Positions 18,521 to 26,850 of a DNA stretch of 64,000 nt are shown piece after piece (within the stretch, counting starts at the first letter, position 1; each line of letters opens with the position of its first letter). Source of the stretch: Aestuarierythrobacter sp037968495. GTDB taxonomy: Bacteria; Pseudomonadota; Alphaproteobacteria; Sphingomonadales; Sphingomonadaceae. Both the position numbers and the translations under genes were made by a program. The notes under the pieces were generated by a model. The model searched no databases. It saw only the letters and a program-made list of their open reading frames with translations, and was not told the origin of the DNA. The stretch spans positions 1 through 64,000 of the forward strand of contig JBBKVP010000012.1 of NCBI GenBank assembly GCA_037968495.1, given 5' to 3'.

Positions 18521-19711
18521 TTAATCGACAAACTGTGCAGGCGCAGCATCGACAATCACCACGTTGCCAGGGCGAACCTCGCGGATTTCCATAGATCGTT
18601 CAGCGACACCGCTCCTGCTGAAGCGGAATGGTCCGTCGAGCCCAAGGAAGCCGCTCTGGTCGGTCATCTCACTGGTCGGGAAGCTTTCGCCCGGTTCCCA
18701 GCCCTTGGATGCCACACGTAATGCCAACAGCACGCTGTCATAGCCGAGCGTTGAAATACGGTAGGGAGCGCTGCCGAAACGAGTACGGTAGCTTTCGGAG
18801 AACTGCCGGTAGCGCTCGTCCGACACTGCTGAAAACAGTGCGCCGTTCATCGCAGAGGCGCGCGTCACGGCGGAATCGCCGCTCCACAGTTCTGTACCGA
18901 TTAGTTGCAGATTACCGCTCCCAACGGGTTTGAGTTCGGTCGCAGCATCTGCGGATAGTCGCGCACCGTCGGCAATCAGCACACCGTCAAATCCGCCGCG
19001 CGTTTTCAGCCGCTGAGCCGCGCCGACGATTGAAGTATTGCCACGATCGTAGCGTTCGACCGTAACCAGAGTTACTCCGTGCTTCGCAGCAGCCGCACGG
19101 AATGCTGCCTCCGCGCCGTCACCATAATCGCCGGAAGGAACGAGTGCAGCGAAACGTTTCACGCCTTTGTTGCTGGCATATTCGACTGTGCGGTCAATCG
19201 ATTGCCCTGGAACCTGACCGAGCAAATATACGCCTGCAGCAGAAGCTTTCGTATCGTTGGAGTACGAAATCATCGGCACGCCCGCCGCGCGGGTCTCGGC
19301 CAAAACGGCAGGAATGTTTTCTGCAAGCAGCGGCCCGAGCACCAACGTATTGTCATCAGCCATAGCGCGCCGCGCAGCATCGCGGGGGCGAGTGGCTGTG
19401 TCATATGTCGTGATCCGCAGATTCTCTGCGTTCGTATCCAGCAGCGCCATGGTCGTCGCATTGGCGATGGCTTGCCCGACGCTGCCATTGCGGCCCGATA
19501 GCGGCACAAGCAGAGCGACGCGGTGACGCTGTTGGTCCGGCGGCAGAACTTCTGGTTCGAAAACGGGGGCGGGTGCAGGCGTCGGTACAGGCGCAACCGG
19601 AGCTGAGCCGGCGCCCTTCGGAATCACGGAACAGGCCCCCAGAAGTAGCGCGCTGCCCATCACCATAAGTGCGTGCCCGTTTACGCGCCCTGTCATTAAA
19701 TTCCCGAACAT
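18521..19711 (-). CDS. penicillin-binding protein activator-like lipoprotein (LpoA/periplasmic-binding fold)
   Basis: About 396 residues from ATG 19711. A lipoprotein signal ends in LLLGACS, then a Pro/Ala-rich linker (GSAPVAPVPTPAPAPVFEP). A type I periplasmic-binding fold domain follows (RHRVALLVPLSGRNGSVGQA, VLGPLLAENIPAVLA, ALVPSGDYGDGAEAAFRAAA). It is the family annotated as PBP activator, related to the N-terminal part of LpoA, and probably sits in the outer membrane and stimulates PBP1A. A longer frame begins at 19780, but that would overlap rsmI upstream sequence; ATG 19696 is also possible. Confidence 0.8.
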   Translation of the reverse strand: MFGNLMTGRVNGHALMVMGSALLLGACSVIPKGAGSAPVAPVPTPAPAPVFEPEVLPPDQQRHRVALLVPLSGRNGSVGQAIANATTMALLDTNAENLRITTYDTATRPRDAARRAMADDNTLVLGPLLAENIPAVLAETRAAGVPMISYSNDTKASAAGVYLLGQVPGQSIDRTVEYASNKGVKRFAALVPSGDYGDGAEAAFRAAAAKHGVTLVTVERYDRGNTSIVGAAQRLKTRGGFDGVLIADGARLSADAATELKPVGSGNLQLIGTELWSGDSAVTRASAMNGALFSAVSDERYRQFSESYRTRFGSAPYRISTLGYDSVLLALRVASKGWEPGESFPTSEMTDQSGFLGLDGPFRFSRSGVAERSMEIREVRPGNVVIVDAAPAQFVD

Positions 19712-19749
19712 GCTTGCCGCTCTCCGTGTGGATAGTTCAAGAGGCTTCC

Positions 19750-20610
19750 GTGACCGAGACAGCACCACACATCCAGCCACCAGAAAAATTGCCTCCCGGC
19801 CTGTATATAGTCGCGACCCCGATTGGCAATCTCGGGGACATCACAATGCGGGCACAGGATATTCTGGCGCGCTGTGACGGGATCGCATGCGAGGATACCC
19901 GGGTAACTGGCAAGCTAATGAAACACCTTGGCTTGTCGAAGCCGCTCTGGCGATATGATGATCATAGCGGACAGAAAGACCGCGGCCGGCTGGTTGAATC
20001 GATGAAGTCCCGCGCGGTGGCGCTGGTCAGCGATGCGGGAACGCCGCTGATCGCCGACCCCGGATACCGGCTGGTTCAGGATGCGCGCGAAGCTGGCACT
20101 GCAGTAACCAGCATTCCAGGCCCCAATGCGATCACCACGGCGCTCACTCTGTCGGGTCTGCCGAATGACCGGTTCCTGTTCGCAGGCTTCCTGCCAGCAA
20201 AGGAAAAGGCGCGGCGCGAGGTATTGGTGGAACTGGCTCCGGTTAGAACGACGCTTATCTTTTATGAAACAGGCCCGCGTCTAACAAAGTCGCTCGCTGC
20301 CATCGGCGACAGCTTGCCCGGGCGCGAAGTGTCTGTGGCCCGCGAATTGACCAAACTGTTCGAGGAATGCCGCACCGGCTCCGCAGCCGAGCTGGCGGAT
20401 CATTACATAGCGCATCCGCCCAAGGGTGAGATCGTGCTGCTGATCGGTCCGCCCGTTGATGCCGAGACCAGCGCGGAGGATGCCGACGACATGCTCCGCG
20501 CTGGTCTCAAGACTAGCAAGGCCTCACAAGCGGCGGGGGCGGTTGCGCGTGCGACCGGTCTCGACCGCAGGGCGCTATATGCCCGGGCTTTGGAGCTACG
20601 CAGCGAATGA
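19750..20610 (+). CDS. rsmI: 16S rRNA 2'-O-ribose C1402 methyltransferase
   Basis: 286 residues of the tetrapyrrole-methylase fold. Motifs are GLYIVATPIGNLGDITMRA, CEDTRVTGKLMKHLG, VSDAGTPLIADPGYRLV and SIPGPNAITTAL, with FYETGPRL and a C-terminal helix that is usual for the family. It methylates C1402 in the 30S decoding centre. GTG 19750 places the start just upstream of the conserved part. It is divergent from the PBP-activator gene and overlaps yraN by 4 nt. Confidence 0.95.
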   Translation: MTETAPHIQPPEKLPPGLYIVATPIGNLGDITMRAQDILARCDGIACEDTRVTGKLMKHLGLSKPLWRYDDHSGQKDRGRLVESMKSRAVALVSDAGTPLIADPGYRLVQDAREAGTAVTSIPGPNAITTALTLSGLPNDRFLFAGFLPAKEKARREVLVELAPVRTTLIFYETGPRLTKSLAAIGDSLPGREVSVARELTKLFEECRTGSAAELADHYIAHPPKGEIVLLIGPPVDAETSAEDADDMLRAGLKTSKASQAAGAVARATGLDRRALYARALELRSE

Positions 20611-20957
20611 AGCGGCAGATTGCTAAACAGCGCGGCCGCAAGGGGGAGCGTTTCGCTTCGCTCTGCATGCTGCTGCAAGGTTGGCGAACTGTCGCGAAAC
20701 GGGTAAAGATACCGCGCGGCGAAATCGACCTGATCGTCCGCCGCGGCGACACCATTGTCTTCATCGAAGTTAAGTGGCGCGCGAAGCCTGCCGACCTCGA
20801 CCATGCAACTGACGAATACCGCCTGCGCCACGTGGCTGCCGCTGTGGAAGCGGTGGCGCATGAATATGCCGAGCCGCATGAAACTATCAGTATTGATGTG
20901 ATGCTCCTTGCGCCGGGTCACCGCCCGCGCCACATCGTCAACGCTTGCCAACCTTGA
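20607..20957 (+). CDS. YraN family (UPF0102) nuclease-like protein
   Basis: 116 residues. The fold is that of a restriction-endonuclease-like Holliday-junction resolvase relative, with RGRKGERFASLCMLLQGW, PRGEIDLIVRRGD and FIEVKWR carrying the E-ID-EVK-type active-site arrangement. Function is not established. The ATG overlaps the rsmI stop (ATGA). rsmI-yraN-gshB is a common order in this lineage. Confidence 0.9.
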   Translation: MKRQIAKQRGRKGERFASLCMLLQGWRTVAKRVKIPRGEIDLIVRRGDTIVFIEVKWRAKPADLDHATDEYRLRHVAAAVEAVAHEYAEPHETISIDVMLLAPGHRPRHIVNACQP

Positions 20958-20967
20958 GGACCGACAA

Positions 20968-21921
20968 ATGACCCTACGCATCGCGATGCAGATGGACCCT
21001 ATGGAAAGCGTGAAAGTCGCCGGCGATTCCAGTTTTGCGTTGATGCTGTCGGCGCAGGAGCGCGGATATACAGTCTGGCACTATGACGTCGGCACGCTGG
21101 CTTATGATACGGGCGAGGACAAGCTGACCTCCTATGCCGCGCCGGTCACCGTCCAGCGGGTAGAGGACGATCATTTCACCATGGGCGAACATAGGCTGAT
21201 TGACCTTGCCGAAGACATCGACGTTGTCATGATGCGTCAGGACCCGCCGTTCGACCTGGGATATATCAGTGCCGCGCTGCTGCTCGACAGGCTGAAAGGC
21301 CGCACTCTGGTCGCCAATGATCCGCGCGAAGTGGTGAATGCGCCCGAAAAAATGTTCGTCTTGGACTACGCGCGCTTTATGCCGCCTACGCTGATTGCGC
21401 GGCGTCTGGAGGATATTCAGGCTTTTCAGGCGAAACACGGCGCGGTTGTCGTGAAGCCGCTGCACGGCAATGGCGGCAAGGCGATTTTCAAGATCGACGA
21501 AGTTGGCACCAACATGGCGGCCCTGTCCGAGGTCTTCAATCAAACGTGGCCGGAAGCGCATATGGTGCAGCCATTCCTTCCTGAAGTAAGTCAAGGCGAC
21601 AAACGGATCGTTCTGGTCGACGGCGTCGTCACAGGTGCGATCAATCGCAAGCCGGGCAAGGGAGAGTTTCGTTCGAATCTCGCGCAGGGCGGCTTCGCCG
21701 AAGCGGCTGAACTCACACCGCGCGAGCAGGAAATTTGCAACGCCATGGGACCGGAGCTTAAAAAGCGTGGCCTGATTTTTGTCGGAATCGATGTGATTGG
21801 CGGCAAATGGTTGACCGAGATTAATGTCACGTCGCCTACCGGTATTGTCGCAATCGATGCATTCAATGGCACCGATACTGCGGCACTGATCTGGGATGCG
21901 ATCGAAGCGCGGCTGAGTTAA
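20968..21921 (+). CDS. gshB: glutathione synthetase
   Basis: 317-residue ATP-grasp enzyme joining gamma-glutamylcysteine and glycine. The N-terminal domain MDPMESVKVAGDSSFALMLS is diagnostic. It also has MMRQDPPFDLGYISA, NDPREVVNAPEKMF, VVKPLHGNGGKAIFKI and the metal/ATP site INVTSPTGIVAID. ATG 20968 is preceded by TGAGGA overlapping the yraN stop, supporting this start over the longer frame from 20908. Confidence 0.96.
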   Translation: MTLRIAMQMDPMESVKVAGDSSFALMLSAQERGYTVWHYDVGTLAYDTGEDKLTSYAAPVTVQRVEDDHFTMGEHRLIDLAEDIDVVMMRQDPPFDLGYISAALLLDRLKGRTLVANDPREVVNAPEKMFVLDYARFMPPTLIARRLEDIQAFQAKHGAVVVKPLHGNGGKAIFKIDEVGTNMAALSEVFNQTWPEAHMVQPFLPEVSQGDKRIVLVDGVVTGAINRKPGKGEFRSNLAQGGFAEAAELTPREQEICNAMGPELKKRGLIFVGIDVIGGKWLTEINVTSPTGIVAIDAFNGTDTAALIWDAIEARLS

Positions 21922-21931
21922 TGCCTTCCCT

Positions 21932-22010
21932 CGTCATCCCCGCAAACGCGGGAACTCAGAGCGGCACCGTGCAATTTTTCAGCTGGGTTCCCGCGTTTGC
22001 GGGAATGACG
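21932..22010. repeat. extragenic inverted repeat, type A
   Basis: Two 28-nt arms (21932-21959 and 21983-22010) are inverted copies matching at 26 positions; both mismatches allow G-U pairing. Arm core: CCGCAAACGCGGGAAC. The outer ends are CGTCAT and ATGACG. The 23-nt middle is unpaired. It fits a REP-like element transcribed into a long hairpin between gshB and dedA. Confidence 0.85.
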
Positions 22011-22057
22011 AAAGTTGGGTCCGTGAAGCGTATATCTGCGATCTGCGTTAGAGCATC

Positions 22058-22666
22058 ATGGACGAACTGATTGTTGAGATAATTTCGCGGCTTGGCTACG
22101 TCGGCGTGGCTCTGCTGATGATGATGGAAAACATTTTCCCACCCATGCCTTCCGAGGTAATCATGGGGGCAGGGGCGCTTGCCGTCGAACGTGGCCGGAT
22201 GGAATTCTGGCCGCTGCTGATTGCGGGCACTTTCGGCACATTGGTGGGCAATTACTTCTGGTTCTGGATCGGCGACCGCTTCGGATATCGCAGACTAGGC
22301 CCGCTGATCGACCGGTTTGGTAAATGGCTAACTATGGAAATGGAAGATGTCGAACTCGCGAGCAAGTTCTTTCAGAGTCACGGACATTGGGTTGTGTTCA
22401 TTCTGCGCGCGACACCTGTGATGCGGACGATGATCTCACTGCCTGCAGGATTAGCTCACATGAACAAGCTAAAGTTCTGTTTATTTACGGCAGCTGGTGC
22501 GGCGCTTTGGAATGTCATGTTGATCTTCGGGACGCAGTGGCTGTCGCGGACGTTCGATGACAATGACAATATCGTCGGTTGGTTGCTGTTCGCCATCGTG
22601 GTGATATCTGTCGGAGCATACTTCTGGCGGCTAGCGACGTGGAAACCGCGCGCGGAACGAAACTAA
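22058..22666 (+). CDS. DedA family membrane protein
   Basis: 202 residues with four or five hydrophobic segments and the family motifs ENIFPPMPSEVIMGAGALA, GTLVGNYFWFWIGDRFGYR and FILRATPVMRTMISLPAGLAHM. DedA proteins are lipid-carrier or phospholipid flippases/scramblases of the inner membrane, including undecaprenyl phosphate recycling. It lies between two extragenic inverted repeats and is probably a single-gene unit. Confidence 0.92.
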   Translation: MDELIVEIISRLGYVGVALLMMMENIFPPMPSEVIMGAGALAVERGRMEFWPLLIAGTFGTLVGNYFWFWIGDRFGYRRLGPLIDRFGKWLTMEMEDVELASKFFQSHGHWVVFILRATPVMRTMISLPAGLAHMNKLKFCLFTAAGAALWNVMLIFGTQWLSRTFDDNDNIVGWLLFAIVVISVGAYFWRLATWKPRAERN

Positions 22667-22667
22667 T

Positions 22668-22748
22668 CGTCGTCCCAGCGCAGGCTGGGATCGCTATCAA
22701 TAAGGTCCAATCTAGATTAACTCGATCCTAGCCTGCGCTGGGATGACG
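22668..22748. repeat. extragenic inverted repeat, type B
   Basis: Arms 22668-22693 and 22723-22748 (26 nt) are inverted copies with two mismatches; core CCCAGCGCAGGCT. It lies between the convergent dedA and xerC genes. The outer CGTC/GACG ends resemble those of the type A element at 21932, but the core differs. Confidence 0.85.
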
Positions 22749-22755
22749 AAAGTGA

Positions 22756-23649
22756 TCAACCTTTCCCTCTCGGATGCGCTGACCGGTACGTGTCGAGCAA
22801 TGTAGCGGTATCGACCTTTGTATATATCTGCGTCGATCCAAGGCTGGCATGACCCAGCAATTCCTGCAGGCTTCTGAGGTCCGCCCCGGCACTGAGCAAA
22901 TGCGTGGCAAAACTGTGCCGCAGCGCGTGCGGTGTAGCGGTGGATGGAAGACCTAACGCCGTGCGAGCGCGCGCGACTGCTTTCTGGACCATACCTTGCG
23001 ACAATATCCCGCCTTTCACCCCGCGAAACAACGGATCATCTGGAGCGAGAGGCCACGGATTATCGGCGGCGTAGTCCGCCACAGCTTCTCGGATCACCGG
23101 GATCAGGGGTACCACGCGTTGTTTCCCCCCTTTGCCGGTCACATTCAGTGTCTCGCCTAGGGGGAGTGCAGCGCCCGTCAGTGACAATGCCTCGGCGATC
23201 CGCAGCCCAGCTCCGTAGAGCAAAAGCAGCACTGCCCGGTCACGCTTTCCGATCCAACCTTCGCCATTCGCCGCAACCTCTTCAGCCAGACCCGCGGCTT
23301 CGTCCGGCGTAACTGGGCGGGGCAGGCCCTTCTTCATTCGGGGGCCCCGCATTCTTGGCGGTGATGTGTCGGAATGTCCCGCCTGTGCCTTGGCGAAAGA
23401 GATAAACGCCTTGAGGGCCGACAATTCGCGCGCTGCCGAGGCATTGCCAAGTCCCTCCACGCGCCGCTCCGCCAGATGTGCGCGAAGTTTTCCGGCATCC
23501 AATTTCGCGATGTCCGACCAATCCGCCAGATCATTCGCCGCCAAGAGCCTGTTGGCTGCTGCGAGGTAGGCGCGAACTGTATGCTGGGATCGCCGCCGTC
23601 CGTCTTTGAGATGGCTGCGCCATTCGTCCGTGAGCTGCGGCTGGATCAT
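22756..23649 (-). CDS. xerC: tyrosine recombinase XerC
   Basis: 297 residues: an N-terminal SAM-like core-binding domain and a C-terminal catalytic domain. All active-site residues are visible: Arg in GAGLRIAEAL, Lys in GKGGKQRVVP, His/Arg in TPHALRHSFATHLL, second His in LLGHASLGSTQIY, and the nucleophile Tyr in QIYTKVD. It acts at dif to resolve chromosome dimers. Its start overlaps the hemW stop by 4 nt; no integron or phage genes surround it, so it is the housekeeping enzyme. Confidence 0.92.
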   Translation of the reverse strand: MIQPQLTDEWRSHLKDGRRRSQHTVRAYLAAANRLLAANDLADWSDIAKLDAGKLRAHLAERRVEGLGNASAARELSALKAFISFAKAQAGHSDTSPPRMRGPRMKKGLPRPVTPDEAAGLAEEVAANGEGWIGKRDRAVLLLLYGAGLRIAEALSLTGAALPLGETLNVTGKGGKQRVVPLIPVIREAVADYAADNPWPLAPDDPLFRGVKGGILSQGMVQKAVARARTALGLPSTATPHALRHSFATHLLSAGADLRSLQELLGHASLGSTQIYTKVDTATLLDTYRSAHPRGKG

Positions 23650-24797
23650 GCCTCGACCAGTGCAGTCGGAACCAGCTCCGCCAAGAGGCTGTTGAGCACC
23701 GGCATTCCCTCCGGCGTAACGCCCACGGTTTCTCCGTCACGCCATGCCAAGCCGATGTCGCTGAAGAAGTTTAATCGCTCTGCATTGATCAGCAGCTCAG
23801 GCGCAATGCCGAGGCGCCTACCCAAGCGGGTCAGATCGACACCCTCAGCCAGCCGCAATCCCATCAAAAGCGCTTCGGAGGCTTGCTCATTGGTACCAAG
23901 CTGGCGGTCTTCATTGATCCCGTAGCCTCGCGCCTTGATTGCCGCCAGCCAGTTTTCGGGTTTCTTATGGCGGATAGTCGCTCGTCCGCTGCGGCGTCCA
24001 TGAGCACCGGGGCCGATCCCACAATAGTCGCTGTATCGCCAATACGTTAGATTATGGCGGCTTTCCTCGCCGGGCCTTGCGTGATTGCTGACCTCATAGG
24101 CGGGCAGACCGGCATTGGCGGTCAGTTCGGCCGTTACGGCAAACAGGTCGGCAGCCGGATCATCGGCCAATGGATCGAACTTGCCGCGCCTCACATCGGT
24201 CGCAAATCGGGTGCCGGGTTCGATGGTGAGCTGGTAGAGCGACAGGTGCCCGGTTCCGAAGGCTAGGGCGCGTTCAAGTTCTTTAGACCAATCAACGACG
24301 CTTTGTTTTGGCCTCGCATAAATCAAATCGAAACTGACGCGTTCGAAATGTTGCTGCGCTGTAGCGAGTGCTGCGATGCCTTCATCCGCATTATGTAATC
24401 GGCCGAGAAAACGTAGCGTGTCGTTATCTAGTGCCTGCAATCCGAGGGACACACGGTTCACTCCGGCGAGCGCGATATCGGCGAATTTCGATGCTTCAAC
24501 CGACGACGGATTGGCTTCAAGCGTAATCTCGATGCCGGGTGCAAAGCCCCACAAACGCTCTGCTTCATCCAGAAGCGCGCCGACCAGTTCGGGCGGCATC
24601 AGCGATGGAGTCCCGCCGCCAAAGAAGATACTCTCCAGCAGCTCGCCGCTCGCCAATTCAGCCTCATGGCGCATATCTGCCAACAAGCCTTCGCGCCATT
24701 GGACGATGTCGATTTCGTTACGGACATGACTGTTGAAATCACAATATGGGCATTTTGCGATGCAAAAGGGCCAATGGATATAAAGCGCGCGTGCCAT
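23646..24797 (-). CDS. hemW: HemW-type radical SAM protein (coproporphyrinogen III oxidase-like)
   Basis: 383 residues from ATG 24797. The radical-SAM cluster motif is CIAKCPYCDFNSH, followed by FFGGGTPSLM, ITLEANPSSVEASK, VNRVSLGLQALDN, SFDLIYARPKQSV and LSLYQLTIEPGTRF. HemW proteins are haem chaperones and lack coproporphyrinogen dehydrogenase activity. A longer frame to 25091 would run into the divergent CAP gene and is not used. xerC follows with a 4-nt overlap. Confidence 0.92.
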   Translation of the reverse strand: MARALYIHWPFCIAKCPYCDFNSHVRNEIDIVQWREGLLADMRHEAELASGELLESIFFGGGTPSLMPPELVGALLDEAERLWGFAPGIEITLEANPSSVEASKFADIALAGVNRVSLGLQALDNDTLRFLGRLHNADEGIAALATAQQHFERVSFDLIYARPKQSVVDWSKELERALAFGTGHLSLYQLTIEPGTRFATDVRRGKFDPLADDPAADLFAVTAELTANAGLPAYEVSNHARPGEESRHNLTYWRYSDYCGIGPGAHGRRSGRATIRHKKPENWLAAIKARGYGINEDRQLGTNEQASEALLMGLRLAEGVDLTRLGRRLGIAPELLINAERLNFFSDIGLAWRDGETVGVTPEGMPVLNSLLAELVPTALVEA

Positions 24798-24842
24798 GAT
24801 CCTTTCAGGCTTCGTTAACTGGTTAAAGTCAAGGTCGTTGGC

Positions 24843-25370
24843 ATGAGACGAACCGCGATCCTTGCAATTACAACCGCTGCTCTGGCGGCGATGTGCTTGG
24901 CGATGCCTGCGGGTGCGCAGGATGCTGTGAATCATCCATTTGCCGAGACACTGCTGATCAAACATAACAGGGCGCGCGCGCAGGTTGATGTGCCGGACCT
25001 GAAGTGGAGTCCAAAGCTCGCAGCAGAAGCCCGGGTTTGGGCAAAGCAGATGGCGCGGGATGACCGGATGTATCATTCGACGAATGAGCAACGCCGCAAT
25101 GCTGGCGAAAACCTATGGCGCGGCACCACAGGATATTACCGCGCAGAGGATATGATGGACGCGTTTCTAAGTGAGCGGACAATGTTTCGTCGCGGCACAT
25201 TTCCGGAAGTTTCGACGACCGGAAAGTGGGCCGATGTCGCCCATTACACGCAAATTATCTGGCCCGCTACGGAGGAAGTTGGCTGCGCGCTCGTTACCGG
25301 GCGACGCCATGATTTCCTTGCCTGCCGCTATTGGCCATCAGGCAATTGGGTCGGAAAGCCGGTAGGTTAG
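24843..25370 (+). CDS. secreted CAP (SCP/PR1-like) domain protein
   Basis: 175 residues. A signal peptide (MRRTAILAITTAALAAMC, cleavage near AGAQD) precedes a CAP domain: LLIKHNRARAQVDVPDLKWS, AGENLWRGTTGYYRAEDMMD, the HYTQIIWPATEEVGCAL signature and FLACRYWPSGNW. The His and Glu that form the CAP cleft are present. Function of bacterial CAP proteins is mostly unknown. It is inserted on the opposite strand between rdgB and hemW. Confidence 0.9.
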   Translation: MRRTAILAITTAALAAMCLAMPAGAQDAVNHPFAETLLIKHNRARAQVDVPDLKWSPKLAAEARVWAKQMARDDRMYHSTNEQRRNAGENLWRGTTGYYRAEDMMDAFLSERTMFRRGTFPEVSTTGKWADVAHYTQIIWPATEEVGCALVTGRRHDFLACRYWPSGNWVGKPVG

Positions 25371-25376
25371 CACCAT

Positions 25377-26003
25377 TCAGCCGAATTGCTCGGCGACGAG
25401 CTTTCTGAAAGCATCGGCGCGGTGGCTCATCGCGTGCTTTTCCGCTGGATCAAGTTCAGCGAAGGTCTGCTCGCGGCCCTGCGGCACGAACACGGGATCA
25501 TAGCCAAACCCCAGCGTTCCGCGCGGAGGCCATGCGAGCGCCCCGTCGATCCGTCCCTCGTAAACTGCGCTTTCACCGTCCGGCCAAGCGAGTGCCAGCA
25601 CACAGCTGAACCACGCATCTCGCGGTGCATCGGGACCTTTGCCCGCCAGCAAGCCTTCAACTTTGCCCATTGCCAAATACCAGTCGCGGCCTGCTTCGCC
25701 TTCAAACCATTGCCGCTCGGCCCAGTCCGCTGTGTAAACTCCGGGCCGGCCATCAAGCGCGGCGACCGATAACCCGCTATCGTCAGCGAGTGCCGCCATG
25801 CCGGAAGCCTTCGCCGAAGCGCGCGCTTTGATAAGCGCATTTTCGGTAAAGGTCTCTCCGGTTTCGGCTGGTTCCGGCAGCCCGAGTGATCCTGCCGAAA
25901 GGCATTTGACGCCGTGCGGCTCCAGCAAAGCCGCAATCTCTTTCAGCTTGCCGGAATTATGCGTGGCGATCACCAGAGTGCCCGAACCGATCCGCCGCGT
26001 CAT
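25377..26003 (-). CDS. rdgB: XTP/dITP diphosphatase (non-canonical purine NTPase)
   Basis: 208 residues of the Ham1/RdgB family that remove deaminated purine nucleotides. Seen: VIATHNSGKLKEIAALL, ETFTENALIKARASA, LADDSGLSVAALDGRPGVYT and FGYDPVFVPQG, with a late MSHRADAFRKL. The start overlaps the rph stop by 4 nt, the usual rph-rdgB coupling. Confidence 0.96.
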   Translation of the reverse strand: MTRRIGSGTLVIATHNSGKLKEIAALLEPHGVKCLSAGSLGLPEPAETGETFTENALIKARASAKASGMAALADDSGLSVAALDGRPGVYTADWAERQWFEGEAGRDWYLAMGKVEGLLAGKGPDAPRDAWFSCVLALAWPDGESAVYEGRIDGALAWPPRGTLGFGYDPVFVPQGREQTFAELDPAEKHAMSHRADAFRKLVAEQFG

Positions 26004-26713
26004 TTTGTGGCAGCATCCTGTTCCTTGAAGATGCTGTCACAGCCGATTTGCGCAAGGCGGAGGAGGCGCAGGAGGCCTTCTTCATCATAGGTTGCGCCTT
26101 CGGCAGTTGCCTGCACCTCAGCGATCTGGCCGCCTTCGATCAATACGAAATTCGCGTCCGCATCGGCGTCGCTATCTTCGATGTAATCGAGGTCGAGGAC
26201 CGGATTGCCTTTGTAGATACCGCAGGAAATAGCGGCGACCTTAGCAGTGATGGGATCATGCGTGATCGCGCCTTCTGCCATCAGCTTGTTGACTGCGAGG
26301 CGCAGCGCAACCCATGCGCCGGTGATCGAAGCTGTGCGGGTTCCGCCATCGGCTTGGATAACATCGCAATCGAGCGTGATCTGACGCTCGCCGAGCTTCT
26401 TCATATCGACGACGGCACGCAAGCTACGGCCAATAAGGCGCTGAATTTCCTGCGTCCGGCCTGACTGCTTGCCGCGAGCCGCCTCGCGCTGGTTGCGTGT
26501 GTTGGTCGAGCGTGGAAGCATCGAATATTCGCCCGTTACCCAGCCTTCACCCTTGCCGCGAAGCCAAGGCGGGATGCGTTCTTCGACGCTGGCAGTGCAC
26601 AGCACTTTGGTATCGCCAAATGAAATCAGGCAAGAGCCTTCGGCATGTTTGGTGTAATTCGTTTCAATAGTAATCGCGCGCATTTCATCGGGCGCTCTTC
26701 CGGAAGGTCGCAT
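26000..26713 (-). CDS. rph: ribonuclease PH
   Basis: 237-residue phosphorolytic 3' exoribonuclease that trims tRNA 3' ends. Landmarks: MRPSGRAPDEMR start, GDTKVLCTASVEERIPPW, GWVTGEYSMLPRSTNTRN, QEIQRLIGRSLRAVVD, LDCDVIQADGGTRTASITG and DLDYIEDSDADADANFV. Full length. It is divergent from hrcA, with an inverted repeat between them. Confidence 0.97.
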   Translation of the reverse strand: MRPSGRAPDEMRAITIETNYTKHAEGSCLISFGDTKVLCTASVEERIPPWLRGKGEGWVTGEYSMLPRSTNTRNQREAARGKQSGRTQEIQRLIGRSLRAVVDMKKLGERQITLDCDVIQADGGTRTASITGAWVALRLAVNKLMAEGAITHDPITAKVAAISCGIYKGNPVLDLDYIEDSDADADANFVLIEGGQIAEVQATAEGATYDEEGLLRLLRLAQIGCDSIFKEQDAATK

Positions 26714-26744
26714 TTCAGTCTCCTAGACACCCAAAACCGATCGC

Positions 26745-26817
26745 CCTGAGCTTGTCGAAGGGCTGTCCTTACTTCTTGCGGCAGTAAAAGAAAGTGCGGT
26801 CCTTCGACAAGCTCAGG
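26745..26817. repeat. extragenic inverted repeat, type C (CCTGAGCTTGTCGAAGG family)
   Basis: CCTGAGCTTGTCGAAGG (26745-26761) and its exact inverse (26801-26817) flank a 39-nt centre. The same core occurs widely in intergenic regions of sphingomonad genomes. It sits in the rph-hrcA divergent intergenic region, so it overlaps whatever promoters these genes use. Confidence 0.85.
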
Positions 26818-26850
26818 ACAAACAGGTTTTATTTCCTTATATGCATCGCG

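Noticed and set aside
21932..22748. Inverted repeats as ends of an IS or a composite element around dedA
   Set aside because: The two elements have different cores, no transposase and no target duplications; they look like extragenic repeats.
22756..23649. XerC-like recombinase as a sign of a mobile element
   Set aside because: Coupled to hemW, with no attachment sites, excisionase or cargo around it; it fits housekeeping XerC.
23282..25091. Upstream extension of hemW to 25091 (481 codons)
   Set aside because: The added N-terminus has no conserved content and overlaps the divergent CAP gene; the radical SAM domain starts right after ATG 24797.
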